DNA of 64,000 nucleotides from an uncultured Prevotellaceae bacterium (GTDB taxonomy: Bacteria; Bacteroidota; Bacteroidia; Bacteroidales; Bacteroidaceae). The position numbers were made by a program, and so were the translations under genes. How positions within the stretch are numbered: the stretch's first letter is position 1; every line of letters starts with the position of its first letter. Positions 17,651-25,852 of this stretch are shown in pieces. Location: NCBI GenBank assembly GCA_900315105.1, contig OMXX01000022.1:1-64000 (forward strand), in the 5' to 3' direction. Below the pieces are notes generated by a model. That model did not search any database and was not told the origin of the DNA. It saw only the letters and a list, made by a program, of their open reading frames with translations.

Positions 17651-18267
17651 GAGTGAATTCGACGAATTCATTAGCCGTTTAATTGATGAGCCACGAAGCG
17701 GACGACAACCTTTAGTCTTGGCAATCCCCAAAGATCATACGCCCTAACCAATGAACAAACAAAAGGTTGAGAAGCATAAAGACAACACCAGAAATGGTAT
17801 ATATTGCAAATTCAGAATAGGAGCCGCCTCTTAAGCAAAAATTTTTGATTCCCCACCAAGCACCAGGTATAAATAGAACGCTTGTTACAAGGCCGGGAAC
17901 ATAGCCTCTAATGACTATACCCAGTATGACATGAACAAACAAATGAAGCGAGAATGCTATAAAGGCTGCCTCCCAAATATAACTACCGAAAGGTATGATT
18001 TCTTTTTCTGGAGAAGATGCTAAAAATATGATGACAAACTCTTCCAAAGCGGCTAATGCAAATGCCTTAGTATTTAGTTTCAGCAAATACTCTATTATCG
18101 GTTTCGCTTTAGGAAAGCGTTCTTCCAATTCTTCATAATGGTTAAGCATCCATTCTCTTTGATAGTAAATTTCCTCCAATTCGTGTATTAGAAATACCAT
18201 GGGAAATCCTATTATCAATATTAATCCGTCCATGTATAGTTATCTTATATTTCGTTGAACTCACGTT
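17651..18267. repeat. Degenerate TIR-family ends around the HXXEE gene (element E4)
   Basis: GAGTGAATTCGAC at 17651-17663 and TCGTTGAACTCACGTTA at 18251-18267 resemble the inverted termini of elements E1 and E3. Between them lies only the HXXEE gene. The left end is weak. Confidence 0.35.
17712..18233 (-). CDS. HXXEE domain membrane protein
   Basis: A 173-residue protein with about four hydrophobic segments. It begins with ILIIGFPMVFLIHELEEIYYQREWM, where HELEE is the HXXEE signature, and continues with HLFVHVILGIVIRGYVPGLVT and two further helices. The conserved histidines and glutamates suggest metal binding or an enzyme in the membrane, but no function is established for the family. It is flanked by sequences resembling the ends of the TIR repeat family, so it may be cargo or simply sit between two insertions. 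Confidence 0.8.
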   Translation of the reverse strand: MDGLILIIGFPMVFLIHELEEIYYQREWMLNHYEELEERFPKAKPIIEYLLKLNTKAFALAALEEFVIIFLASSPEKEIIPFGSYIWEAAFIAFSLHLFVHVILGIVIRGYVPGLVTSVLFIPGAWWGIKNFCLRGGSYSEFAIYTISGVVFMLLNLLFVHWLGRMIFGDCQD

Positions 18268-18270
18268 AGC

Positions 18271-19254
18271 TTATTTCTCAAACCACCTCTCATATGTGAA
18301 CTTCAACAGAAAGAACACAGCAATTGCTGAGAAGAAACCTGCGATTGCATCGACTGCGTAGTGGGGTAGGAGATAGACAGTACCCATGCAGAGGAAAATC
18401 CAAGGTATAGCCCAGATAAGCACGAACTTATATTCCTTAAGCCATAGGGCGATTATCATCGTAAGCGTGGAAACACCTACGTGAGAGCTTGGGAAAGCAG
18501 CCGTTGGGCGTTCTCCCGTCTCGTGCGCTTTCTGCACAAGGTTGCGGAAAAATCCATCCTCCCAACCAGGAATAGGAAGGCACTCCGTATGTTTGGCAAA
18601 ATATGTACCTACTTCTGGGAAATGTCCCCTCGCAATCTCGTCAACACCTACTGCGAGATAGTAATACTGAGGTCCTACAACCGGGAAAAGCACGAACACC
18701 ACATAATATACGAAGAACGAAGTAATCAGAATGAAAGACACCTTCTGGAAGTCCTCATATCGCTTTATGAACACATAGAACGTAAGCGAAACGAACATCA
18801 GGAAATAGAGCGAATAGCCCATTGCCATCAGTTCCGATACTATATGACTTGGATATGCCTTACTCCAAAGAAGTGCCGGCTGGAATCCGAACAACTTCTG
18901 GTCCCATGAAGCAAACACATGGTCAAGGTTCTCAAAATGGCAGTTCAGTACGTATGTATCTGGATACCACCAACTCAATGTCACAAGTAGCAGTCCTATA
19001 CGTGCAAAAGCCATTGCCCTACAAGGCCAAACCCTATACACAAGCCATAGAGCCAATGTAAGCAAAACCACCCTTACGCGCCACCATATCAATGCTTCTG
19101 GATTATGTAATGATGTGGAAGTGAATAAAATGATGAAAATGGTGAAAATGGCATAGATAACCATACCTATTTCTACAGGAAACAGCCATTTCATCGGCTT
19201 TTTCTCACTACTTTTAAGGAATAAATCCGACAGAATATTATTTTTCTTTGCCAT
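18271..19254 (-). CDS. PAP2-family membrane phosphatase
   Basis: A 327-residue polytopic protein. Its phosphatase signature is spread over ERPTAAFPSSHVGVST (the SxxH motif) and LPHYAVDAIAGF (the HxxxD motif). It resembles the PAP2_3 group, which includes inositol-phosphoceramide-synthase-like enzymes. Bacteroidetes make sphingolipids, so a lipid phosphate phosphatase or head-group transferase acting at the periplasmic face is plausible. The ATG at 19254 overlaps the stop of the epimerase gene (TAATG); the longer ORF to 19263 would need TTG. Co-expression with the epimerase suggests a shared lipid or glycan pathway, which is inferred. Confidence 0.85.
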   Translation of the reverse strand: MAKKNNILSDLFLKSSEKKPMKWLFPVEIGMVIYAIFTIFIILFTSTSLHNPEALIWWRVRVVLLTLALWLVYRVWPCRAMAFARIGLLLVTLSWWYPDTYVLNCHFENLDHVFASWDQKLFGFQPALLWSKAYPSHIVSELMAMGYSLYFLMFVSLTFYVFIKRYEDFQKVSFILITSFFVYYVVFVLFPVVGPQYYYLAVGVDEIARGHFPEVGTYFAKHTECLPIPGWEDGFFRNLVQKAHETGERPTAAFPSSHVGVSTLTMIIALWLKEYKFVLIWAIPWIFLCMGTVYLLPHYAVDAIAGFFSAIAVFFLLKFTYERWFEK

Positions 19255-20249
19255 TACAACCAACCGTTTTCCTTATACCATGCGATAGCCTCTTTCACAC
19301 CGCGCTCCAGATTATATTCCGGCTTGAAGTCCATATCACGCTTTGCGGGAGTGATATCGCACATCCAGTTACGCTGCTTAAGAATATTGAACTTGTCATT
19401 ATTCAATGCGCTCATCTTACCCGTCATCTTCATCCAACGGTCACCAACGGCTGTAACAATCCTGAGCACCCATATAGGAGCCTTGATGCGGATAAGGAAC
19501 TTAATGCCCAGTTCCTTCTTGATGAGGTCAGAGAAAGTAACTGATTCATACACATCACCGTCACTCAGGAAATACGCCTTTCCCACGCATTCATCGTGCT
19601 CCATCGACTTGAAAACAGCCTGTACCAAATCCTTTACATAGATGAAAGTGATATCCTGACGGTCATATCCCACGGCAAAGTCGCTATGCCCCTTGATGCT
19701 TTTCGCCATGAGGAAATAGTCGGTCTCACGAGGTCCATACACACCTGTTGGGCGCAGAACAACCAACGGAAGATTATCTTGCTGAAAGAGCCATTTCTCA
19801 GCTTCATACTTACTCTTTCCGTATGCCGTATTAGGTTGCGGAGTATCAGTATCGAGAATCTCAGTATGAGGCATTTTTTCACGAATAGCACCAAACACGC
19901 TCAGCGATGATAGGTAAACGAACCTTTTCATCGGCTGATTGGTAGCCTTCAGGGCATTCACGAAGTTCTTTGTGCCCTCGGTATTCACCTTGAAGAAGTC
20001 CTCTGCCTTGATGCACTTTGTAGCGCCAGCCGCATGAACAACATAGTCAAAGGCATGATTAGCAAGTACGCTTTTCAGCTGCTCTTCATCTCCAAGGTTA
20101 AGTTCAAGGAAATTGATACGCTCATCCTTCAGGTACTTCCTGTTGGTACTCTTACGTACAGCAACCCAGACCTCAAGTCCGCGACTCAAAGCCTCTTCCA
20201 CTATAAAACTGCCAATGAAGCCCGATGCTCCAGTGATTAGAATCTTCAT
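19254..20249 (-). CDS. NAD-dependent epimerase/dehydratase (extended SDR)
   Basis: A 331-residue extended short-chain dehydrogenase. The N-terminal Rossmann motif is GASGFIGSF (residues 7-15), with DYVVHAAGATK near 69-79. The catalytic YGKSK (YxxxK) lies near 142-146, preceded by the active-site region YLSSLSVFG. The family includes UDP-sugar epimerases, dihydroflavonol-reductase-like and 3-beta-HSD-like enzymes; the substrate cannot be read from sequence. It is the first gene of a coupled pair with the PAP2 phosphatase. Its transcript may begin at the repeated promoter-leader near 20797 and carry the multi-hairpin element at 20300-20429, 50 bp upstream of the ATG. Confidence 0.88.
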   Translation of the reverse strand: MKILITGASGFIGSFIVEEALSRGLEVWVAVRKSTNRKYLKDERINFLELNLGDEEQLKSVLANHAFDYVVHAAGATKCIKAEDFFKVNTEGTKNFVNALKATNQPMKRFVYLSSLSVFGAIREKMPHTEILDTDTPQPNTAYGKSKYEAEKWLFQQDNLPLVVLRPTGVYGPRETDYFLMAKSIKGHSDFAVGYDRQDITFIYVKDLVQAVFKSMEHDECVGKAYFLSDGDVYESVTFSDLIKKELGIKFLIRIKAPIWVLRIVTAVGDRWMKMTGKMSALNNDKFNILKQRNWMCDITPAKRDMDFKPEYNLERGVKEAIAWYKENGWL

Positions 20250-20299
20250 ATATTTTATATTTAAGTTTCGCTTGTAATGTTGACAAAAACCGTAAATAC

Positions 20300-20429
20300 A
20301 CCTTCAAGTTTATATGCTTCTGCGAAGCCTATGCCGTCTTGCTTGTATAAAATCCTTGTAAGCCTTGAGGCTTCCAGTCTTTCATCCAATCAAGCCGTCA
20401 CCATCTGCGATGGCTTGAAACTTGAAGGT
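20300..20429 (-). other. Multi-hairpin structured element
   Basis: A 12-bp perfect stem (ACCTTCAAGTTT at 20300-20311 with its complement at 20418-20429) encloses at least three hairpins when read on the minus strand: CAAGCC/GGCTTG with an inner CATC-GCA-GATG, AAGCC/GGCTT, and GCTTC-GCA-GAAGC. This gives a multi-branch junction in the leader of the epimerase gene. It may be a structured RNA or a repeat element. The rest of 20250-20970 holds repeat fragments and two promoters, and no gene. Confidence 0.5.
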
Positions 20430-20460
20430 AAAAAACAAGAAAAAGCCGAATGTTAATTGT

Positions 20461-20491
20461 TCGCAAGGCTCACCAAGCTACGCAAGTGTTA
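20461..20491. repeat. GGCTCACCAAGC repeat fragment
   Basis: TTCGCAAGGCTCACCAAGCT followed by ACGCAAGT is a copy of a roughly 30-bp unit. Others are at 10804, 11710, 11994, 25727, 50850, 51117, 51910 and 52109, most of them within TIR-bounded elements. Confidence 0.6.
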
Positions 20492-20622
20492 ATTGATTCG
20501 CTTTTTTATGTTTTTTTCCTTAATGTCTTGCCGTAGGTCTGATATGAGTTTTTATTTTATTTGGAAGCCTGTAGGCTTACAAGGAAAATAAAGGCTCATA
20601 GCAGGAGAGACTCTGTAGGAGG

Positions 20623-20660
20623 CTCTAATACATTAAGGGGTTTTTATTGTTTTTGTATTA
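20623..20660. repeat. 38-bp dispersed repeat, copy 2
   Basis: This copy matches the repeat at 23-60, differing mainly in two bases after CTCTAA. It follows an AAGCCTGTAGGCTT hairpin at about 20565-20578. Confidence 0.6.
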
Positions 20661-20680
20661 CACAACTTGCGAATTTTTTT

Positions 20681-20797
20681 GCAACGTGCGATTTACACAT
20701 ACTCCGATATTATCAACATCGGACTTCCTCGCGCGAAGAGAATAGTGCGAGTCAACTTGAAGTTGGCGCACGTTTTTAATTTTCGAGCGCAAAGATA
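20681..20797 (-). promoter_or_regulatory. Repeated promoter-leader element, copy 3 (epimerase side)
   Basis: The -7 box is TATCTTTG at 20790-20797. The hairpin at 20745-20771 keeps the outer GTGCG/CGCAC stem but replaces the inner CAGCC/GGCTG pair by CAACT/AGTTG. Both sides have changed in step, which supports selection for the fold. The leader would run about 540 nt to the epimerase start. Confidence 0.65.
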
Positions 20798-20903
20798 CTA
20801 AATTTATTAATCATTTTACAATGAAAACAGCATAAAAATTGCGCTATTGGCAAATTAATGCAAAATAAACATCCAAAAATTGCCTATTCTCGATTTTATT
20901 TCG

Positions 20904-20911
20904 TATGTTTG
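20904..20911 (+). promoter_or_regulatory. -7 box of rnr
   Basis: TATGTTTG fits TAnnTTTG. The leader of about 53 nt has a CGTAAG/CTTACG hairpin at 20933-20950 shortly before the ATG, which could affect translation. Confidence 0.55.
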
Positions 20912-20970
20912 CAGCATAATTAATAACTGTTCCGTAAGTATTTTCTTACGACTAAACAATTTCATCATCT

Positions 20971-23217
20971 ATGGGAAAAGGAAAGAAAGCCGGTAAAAGG
21001 CTAAACAAGAAACAAATGAGTGCTCTGTTGGAAGAGTTCTTCCGCGAGAATCCAGGTAAGGCATATTCGTTCAAAGAGATATTCCACAAATGTCATCTCG
21101 ATACGCATCCTCTGAAGATGCTCGCCATCGACGTGCTTGAGGAAATGGCATGGGACGATTTCCTGTCGCGTGCAAGCGAGAACTCCTACAAACTCAACGA
21201 GAGCGGTTCTGTTCTCGAAGGCACGTTCATCACCAAGTTCAATGGCAAATGCTCCTTCATGCCCGATGGCTCCGACAAGCCTATCTTCGTGGCTGAGCGC
21301 AACTCCATGTGGGCTCTCAACGGCGATCGTGTCAAGGTTTCAATGATGGCACGTCGTGCAAAGCATATCCGTGAGGCACAGGTAATCGAGATTATCAAGA
21401 GGGCAAAGGATCAGTTTGTCGGCATTATCAAGGCTGATCGCGAAATGACCTATCTCGTTCCTACCGATCCTATGACCGTCAGCATCTTCATTCCGAAGCG
21501 CAAGCTGAAGGATGCCAAGGATGGTGATAGAGCCGTGGTTAAGGTAATAGAATGGCCTGATGCAGAGCACAGAAGCATTGTGGCTGGCGTTGTTGATGTC
21601 CTCGGAAAGCAAGGTGACAACGATGCTGAGATGAACACTATCCTTGCTCAGTATGGTCTTCCTTATAAATATCCAAAGGCTGTGGAAGATGCTGCCAACA
21701 AGATTAGCGATGAGATTACTCCCGATGAAATCGCACGTCGTGAGGATTTCCGCGATGTCTTCACCTGCACTATCGACCCACACGATGCCAAGGACTTCGA
21801 CGATGCCCTCAGTATTAAGCGTCTCGACAACGGACTATGGGAAGTAGGTGTTCATATCGCCGATGTCAGCCATTATGTCACAGAAGGCTCTGTTATCGAC
21901 AAGGAGGCAAGGGAACGCGCCACAAGTATCTATCTCGTGGACCGTACCATTCCAATGCTCCCGGAGCGACTCTGTAACTATATCTGCTCACTTCGTCCTG
22001 ATGAGGACAAACTCGCATACTCTGTTATCTTCAATCTCGACAATGAGGCAAAGGTAAAGGCATACCGCATCGTCCACACCGTGATACGAAGCAACCGTCG
22101 CTATGCCTACGAGGAAGTACAGGATATTCTCAATGCCAACCTCAACCCTAATCCTAATGTTGAGTTGCCAGAACTTCCAATGGCTGATGCCGATGAAATC
22201 GAGAAAAAAGAGGCTAAGGGAGCGCTTAAAGGTGAGAATGCCTATCTCCTCCTTATTCTCGACCGCCTCGCCAAACTCCTTCGTGCCCAGCGTTTCAAGA
22301 ATGGTGCTGTGAAGTTCGACCGTGAAGAGATGCGTTTCGACATCGATGAGACAGGCAAGCCTATCCGTTGCTACTTCAAGCGTTCAAAGGATGCCAACAA
22401 ACTCATCGAGGAGTTCATGCTCCTTGCCAACCGCACAGTAGCCGAGAGCGTAGGCAGGGTGGCAAAGGGTAAGGTTGCCAAGACATTGCCTTATCGTGTT
22501 CACGATGATCCAGACCCACAGAAACTTGAGACCTTGAAGTCTTTCGTTGCCAAGTTCGGATATAAGATGAAGAGTACAGGCACAAAGGGAGCTACGGCTC
22601 GTTCTCTCAATCAGCTCATGGATAGCGTTGAGGGCAAGAAAGAGTCTAATGTCATCCAGCTTGTTGCTCTCCGTGCAATGATGAAAGCGAAGTATTCCGT
22701 TCATAACATCGGACACTTCGGACTTGCTTTCGACTACTACACCCACTTCACCTCACCAATCCGTCGTTATCCTGACACAATGGTTCACCGCCTCCTCACT
22801 CGCTACGAGCAGGGAGGAAAGTCTGCCAACAAGGATAAGTACGAGGAACTTTGCGAACACTCAAGCGAGATGGAGCAGATAGCAGCCAATGCCGAGCGCG
22901 ATTCCATCAAGTATAAGATGGTGGAATTCATGAGTCAGTATATCGGCTATGAGTTCGATGCCCATATCTCAGGTATCACCAGCTACGGCATATATTGCGA
23001 GATTGACGAGAACCATTGTGAAGGAATGGTACGTATCGAAGACCTCGACGATGACTACTACGAGTTCGATGAGAAGAACTACTGTCTCATCGGTCGCCGC
23101 CGTCACCACACCTATCAGCTTGGCGATGAGCTCCGCATCAAGGTAGCAAAGGCAAACCTTGAAAAGAAACAGCTCGACTTCGTATTGGCTGAGGAAAAAG
23201 GCAAAGCAAAGAAGTAA
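20971..23217 (+). CDS. rnr: Ribonuclease R
   Basis: A 748-residue 3'-5' exoribonuclease of the RNase II/R family that degrades structured RNA. The N-terminal basic winged-helix region (1-75) has NKKQMSALLEEFF and YSFKEIF. Two cold-shock OB domains follow to about 230. The RNB catalytic domain begins with CTIDPHDAKDFDDALS (about 268-283), whose aspartates bind Mg2+. Later come GLAFDYYTHFTSPIRRYPD, diagnostic of the family, and a C-terminal S1 domain (FDAHISGITSYGIYCEI). Length is near that of B. subtilis RNase R (779), without the long lysine-rich tail of the E. coli protein. It is a single gene. Confidence 0.95.
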   Translation: MGKGKKAGKRLNKKQMSALLEEFFRENPGKAYSFKEIFHKCHLDTHPLKMLAIDVLEEMAWDDFLSRASENSYKLNESGSVLEGTFITKFNGKCSFMPDGSDKPIFVAERNSMWALNGDRVKVSMMARRAKHIREAQVIEIIKRAKDQFVGIIKADREMTYLVPTDPMTVSIFIPKRKLKDAKDGDRAVVKVIEWPDAEHRSIVAGVVDVLGKQGDNDAEMNTILAQYGLPYKYPKAVEDAANKISDEITPDEIARREDFRDVFTCTIDPHDAKDFDDALSIKRLDNGLWEVGVHIADVSHYVTEGSVIDKEARERATSIYLVDRTIPMLPERLCNYICSLRPDEDKLAYSVIFNLDNEAKVKAYRIVHTVIRSNRRYAYEEVQDILNANLNPNPNVELPELPMADADEIEKKEAKGALKGENAYLLLILDRLAKLLRAQRFKNGAVKFDREEMRFDIDETGKPIRCYFKRSKDANKLIEEFMLLANRTVAESVGRVAKGKVAKTLPYRVHDDPDPQKLETLKSFVAKFGYKMKSTGTKGATARSLNQLMDSVEGKKESNVIQLVALRAMMKAKYSVHNIGHFGLAFDYYTHFTSPIRRYPDTMVHRLLTRYEQGGKSANKDKYEELCEHSSEMEQIAANAERDSIKYKMVEFMSQYIGYEFDAHISGITSYGIYCEIDENHCEGMVRIEDLDDDYYEFDEKNYCLIGRRRHHTYQLGDELRIKVAKANLEKKQLDFVLAEEKGKAKK

Positions 23218-23244
23218 TATGCCATAGTCTGATAAACCTTTGAC

Positions 23245-23257
23245 GCACCTTTGGTGC
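23245..23257 (+). terminator. Small hairpin after rnr
   Basis: GCACC-TTT-GGTGC lies 28 bp after the stop. No strong T-run follows, so it is a weak terminator at best. Confidence 0.35.
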
Positions 23258-23452
23258 TGAACTGACAATAATCAGCGATCTTACCAATCTTAATCCAATA
23301 AGAAACGGGGCTTGCGCCCTGATGTGGAAAGTAAATTAAAAGAAAATTAAACTAGCAAATTAATTTACAGATAAAATTTATTGCTAATTTGCTTTCCTTA
23401 ATTCGCGTCAGCGAGCCTTTCTTTATGGTAAAAGATTGGTAAGATTATTATA

Positions 23453-24049
23453 ATGAATACGTTCAATTCTATGAGAAATCTTCTGATATCTTTATCTGTA
23501 TTTGCTTTATCTGCCTTGGTTGGATGTACCCAAACAAGCAACAAGGAGAAAATGGTCTCTACAGAAGAAGTTGTTGCAACTGATTCTGTTAATATGATAT
23601 CATACTATGAGCAATTCCTGGGGTGTAATATTGATTCTATACCTCATATTGCCAACTATCAGAAAGAGAGCAAAAAAGAGTATGGTGATGAAGGTGTATC
23701 GTGGAAATCGCTTAATTTCTCTATTGAAGGGAAGAATGCTATTTCGATGGAAACAAATTGGGAAGATATTATTCATATAAGTAGGATTACCATTTCTACT
23801 GATAAGATAAGGATGGGAAACGTATATATCGGTCAAACGATAGCGAGTTTCAAGAATAAAGTCCCATATTCAATAGAACCTTGTCAAGATGGATATCTCC
23901 TTCTCCAACTTGATAAGCACAAGAACATCCATTTGCAAATGAATCTCTCGAATGTTTCTCCGGATTCTCCCTTATGGTTGGGTGAATGTAGTGTAAATGA
24001 AATCCCTGACACATTATGTATTGAAAGCATTGTATTATCTAATGATTAG
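23453..24049 (+). CDS. Hypothetical lipoprotein
   Basis: A 198-residue protein with a lipoprotein signal: ISLSVFALSALVGC, lipobox LVGC with Cys at about 25. An internal ATG at 23471 (M7) gives the more usual signal-peptide length and is an alternative start. The mature domain is mixed beta, with VYIGQTIASFKNKVPYSIEPC and YLLLQLDKHKNIHLQM. The family was not recognised. It begins a run of four small envelope genes on the plus strand with short gaps, suggesting a shared transcript. Confidence 0.6.
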   Translation: MNTFNSMRNLLISLSVFALSALVGCTQTSNKEKMVSTEEVVATDSVNMISYYEQFLGCNIDSIPHIANYQKESKKEYGDEGVSWKSLNFSIEGKNAISMETNWEDIIHISRITISTDKIRMGNVYIGQTIASFKNKVPYSIEPCQDGYLLLQLDKHKNIHLQMNLSNVSPDSPLWLGECSVNEIPDTLCIESIVLSND

Positions 24050-24054
24050 TCGCA

Positions 24055-24294
24055 ATGAGTAAATATCTTAAAGTCGTTCTCATAGTAACCATTATTGTAA
24101 CCATCTATGTAGTTTCGCTATATTTTTACAGAACATCAACAAACAGTGTTCCTGATGGTCCTCGTTGTGCCTTCAACGATGATTTGTTTATGTGCTCTAT
24201 GATATGGATTGTAATCGAGATCATCCTCATACCGATAAGTTTGTTATTGACCAAAGTTATATCTATCCTTATAGACATTTATGGCAAGAAATAA
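24055..24294 (+). CDS. Small membrane protein, hypothetical
   Basis: A 79-residue protein with two predicted membrane helices (VVLIVTIIVTIYVVSLYFY and IVIEIILIPISLLLTKVISILI) and a short acidic, cysteine-containing loop (GPRCAFNDDLFMC). It starts 5 bp after the previous stop, supporting co-translation. No family was recognised. Confidence 0.55.
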   Translation: MSKYLKVVLIVTIIVTIYVVSLYFYRTSTNSVPDGPRCAFNDDLFMCSMIWIVIEIILIPISLLLTKVISILIDIYGKK

Positions 24295-24338
24295 CGTTTT
24301 CATCCGCTCATTCATAGTTTCCCATAAATAGCCCTTCT

Positions 24339-24965
24339 ATGTTTAAACTCCTTTATACATTCATACTCGTATTGTTCTTAGCGTCATGTTCTTCTGGTGT
24401 GAATCGTGAACATAACTCTCAAAAGCAGGATTCAATAGCATCTGATACGAACGTCGTATTCTCTAAAGTTGCTGTGCTTAAAATCCCATTCCCGGAGGAG
24501 TTGAATGATTCTGTACATATATTTAATACTGACATGTCGGTATATGCTACATTCTCATACGATAGTATCTCTGAAGAAACAAGATGCAAGGCTCTTGAAG
24601 GAAAGGTGATAACCTATGCTCCGTCATGGAATCTGATAGATTGCTTCTATGAAGATTATGATGCTGAGTATGGAAAGATACGAATAGGTGACAGTTGGAA
24701 ACTGATAAGAAAAGAAGCCATCTATGATGTTCATAGTTTGGATTCATATTTCTCTTCATTAGAATATTACCCTGAAAAATCAGATGTATTCTATCAGGAA
24801 GATTTGCATACAATAATACCACATAAAGACCCTTCATCCCTGAAGTGCAAGGTTATGAAGGTTAAGAACGACTGGTTTCTCATCCAAGACGGTGATTTCA
24901 AGGCATGGGTAAGATGGAAGCATGGTTCTAAAGTGCTGCAAGATAGATTAAGATATGACATTTAA
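24339..24965 (+). CDS. Hypothetical lipoprotein with SH3-like tail
   Basis: A 208-residue lipoprotein with signal LYTFILVLFLASC (Cys17), followed by a Ser/Asn/Gln-rich linker. The C-terminal half (GKIRIGDSWKLIRKE, then KCKVMKVKNDWFLIQDGDFKAWVRW) has the rhythm of a bacterial SH3-type fold, where xxVxxxxDWxxIxxGxxxGWV is typical. That reading is tentative. It lies 44 bp after the small membrane protein gene. Confidence 0.6.
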   Translation: MFKLLYTFILVLFLASCSSGVNREHNSQKQDSIASDTNVVFSKVAVLKIPFPEELNDSVHIFNTDMSVYATFSYDSISEETRCKALEGKVITYAPSWNLIDCFYEDYDAEYGKIRIGDSWKLIRKEAIYDVHSLDSYFSSLEYYPEKSDVFYQEDLHTIIPHKDPSSLKCKVMKVKNDWFLIQDGDFKAWVRWKHGSKVLQDRLRYDI

Positions 24966-25038
24966 TATTGTTTATCTATATGATGGCATAGGATTTTTAA
25001 GATAATACATACGTTTTCTGCTAAAAACACATAAGCCA

Positions 25039-25503
25039 ATGAGAAAAATAATCCCAGTACTCCTTTTTTTGTGCATCTGCTTTGCTTGCAACAATAGCAA
25101 GCCAAATGCGGATAACACCGATAATATTACCTCTCAATCTCTGGTTGATGGAGAGCCGTTCTCCGAGTTTATCGAGAAGTTTCATTCCGATTCCCTTTTT
25201 GCCATGACTCGTATAGCAGAAAAGACAGAGGGGTTTAGTTCTGATTTGGTAGTATTCGATTCTTTACAGGATGATTTTGTTGGTGGAGAATGTTTTTGGA
25301 CAAAAAAGGAAATGAGAAGTGACTGGTGCTATATAAACTATATACGCCAAATAAAAGATGAATATAAGGTGAAATACGAGATGCGAAACGATTCTGCGTT
25401 TGAGTGTGTCTATATACCTGAATCAGATTGTTTGATAGATATCATTTTCAAACTCAAAAACAAGGAATGGTATCTTGTATATTTATCACATAATAATTTA
25501 TAG
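25039..25503 (+). CDS. DUF4348-like lipoprotein
   Basis: A 154-residue lipoprotein with signal PVLLFLCICFAC (Cys17). The mature part reads GEPFSEFIEKFHSDSLFAMTRI, a pattern seen in the Bacteroidetes DUF4348 family (xxFxxFxxKFxxDxxFQxSRI), and ends KNKEWYLVYL. The function is unknown. It is last of the four-gene envelope run and is followed by partial TIR-family repeats. Confidence 0.6.
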   Translation: MRKIIPVLLFLCICFACNNSKPNADNTDNITSQSLVDGEPFSEFIEKFHSDSLFAMTRIAEKTEGFSSDLVVFDSLQDDFVGGECFWTKKEMRSDWCYINYIRQIKDEYKVKYEMRNDSAFECVYIPESDCLIDIIFKLKNKEWYLVYLSHNNL

Positions 25504-25695
25504 TATTTTGAATATTTCCTCACGGAGTAGGAACGTGTAATATCACGTCAATTCTTTCATCTGAACACAGAAAACACAAAGCTGTTATTAACGGTAAGTT
25601 GTTGTTTTCATAAATTTCAGGCATTAATCTCGTGCCTTCACTCCTTCACTGCTCTTTCAACTACGTTATATTCAACAATATAAGAGTGGAAAAAT

Positions 25696-25780
25696 TCGTT
25701 GAACTCACGTTATAATACTGTATTAACTAATTTTTCGCTTTGGCTCATCAAGTTAAAGCAAGAGTTCGAGATCACGTTTA
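25696..25780. repeat. Partial TIR-family repeat (E5)
   Basis: TCGTTGAACTCACGTTAT at 25696-25713 matches the right end of elements E1 and E3. It is followed by GGCTCATCAAGTTAAAGCAAG and a second degenerate end at 25764-25778. The 25504-25852 intergenic region lies between convergent genes and holds no ORF of note. Confidence 0.5.
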
Positions 25781-25800
25781 ATAGTGAACCAACAAAAAAT

Positions 25801-25832
25801 ATGCCAGTCCTAAGTTTATTTAGAACTGGCAT
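25801..25832 (-). terminator. Terminator of the 15-gene operon
   Basis: ATGCCAGT and CTAA pair with TTAG and ACTGGCAT, about 12 bp with one mismatch and a short loop. On the minus strand ATTTTTTG follows directly, a classic intrinsic terminator, 20 bp past the last stop codon. Confidence 0.8.
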
Positions 25833-25852
25833 GATATAATCAAATTAAATGC

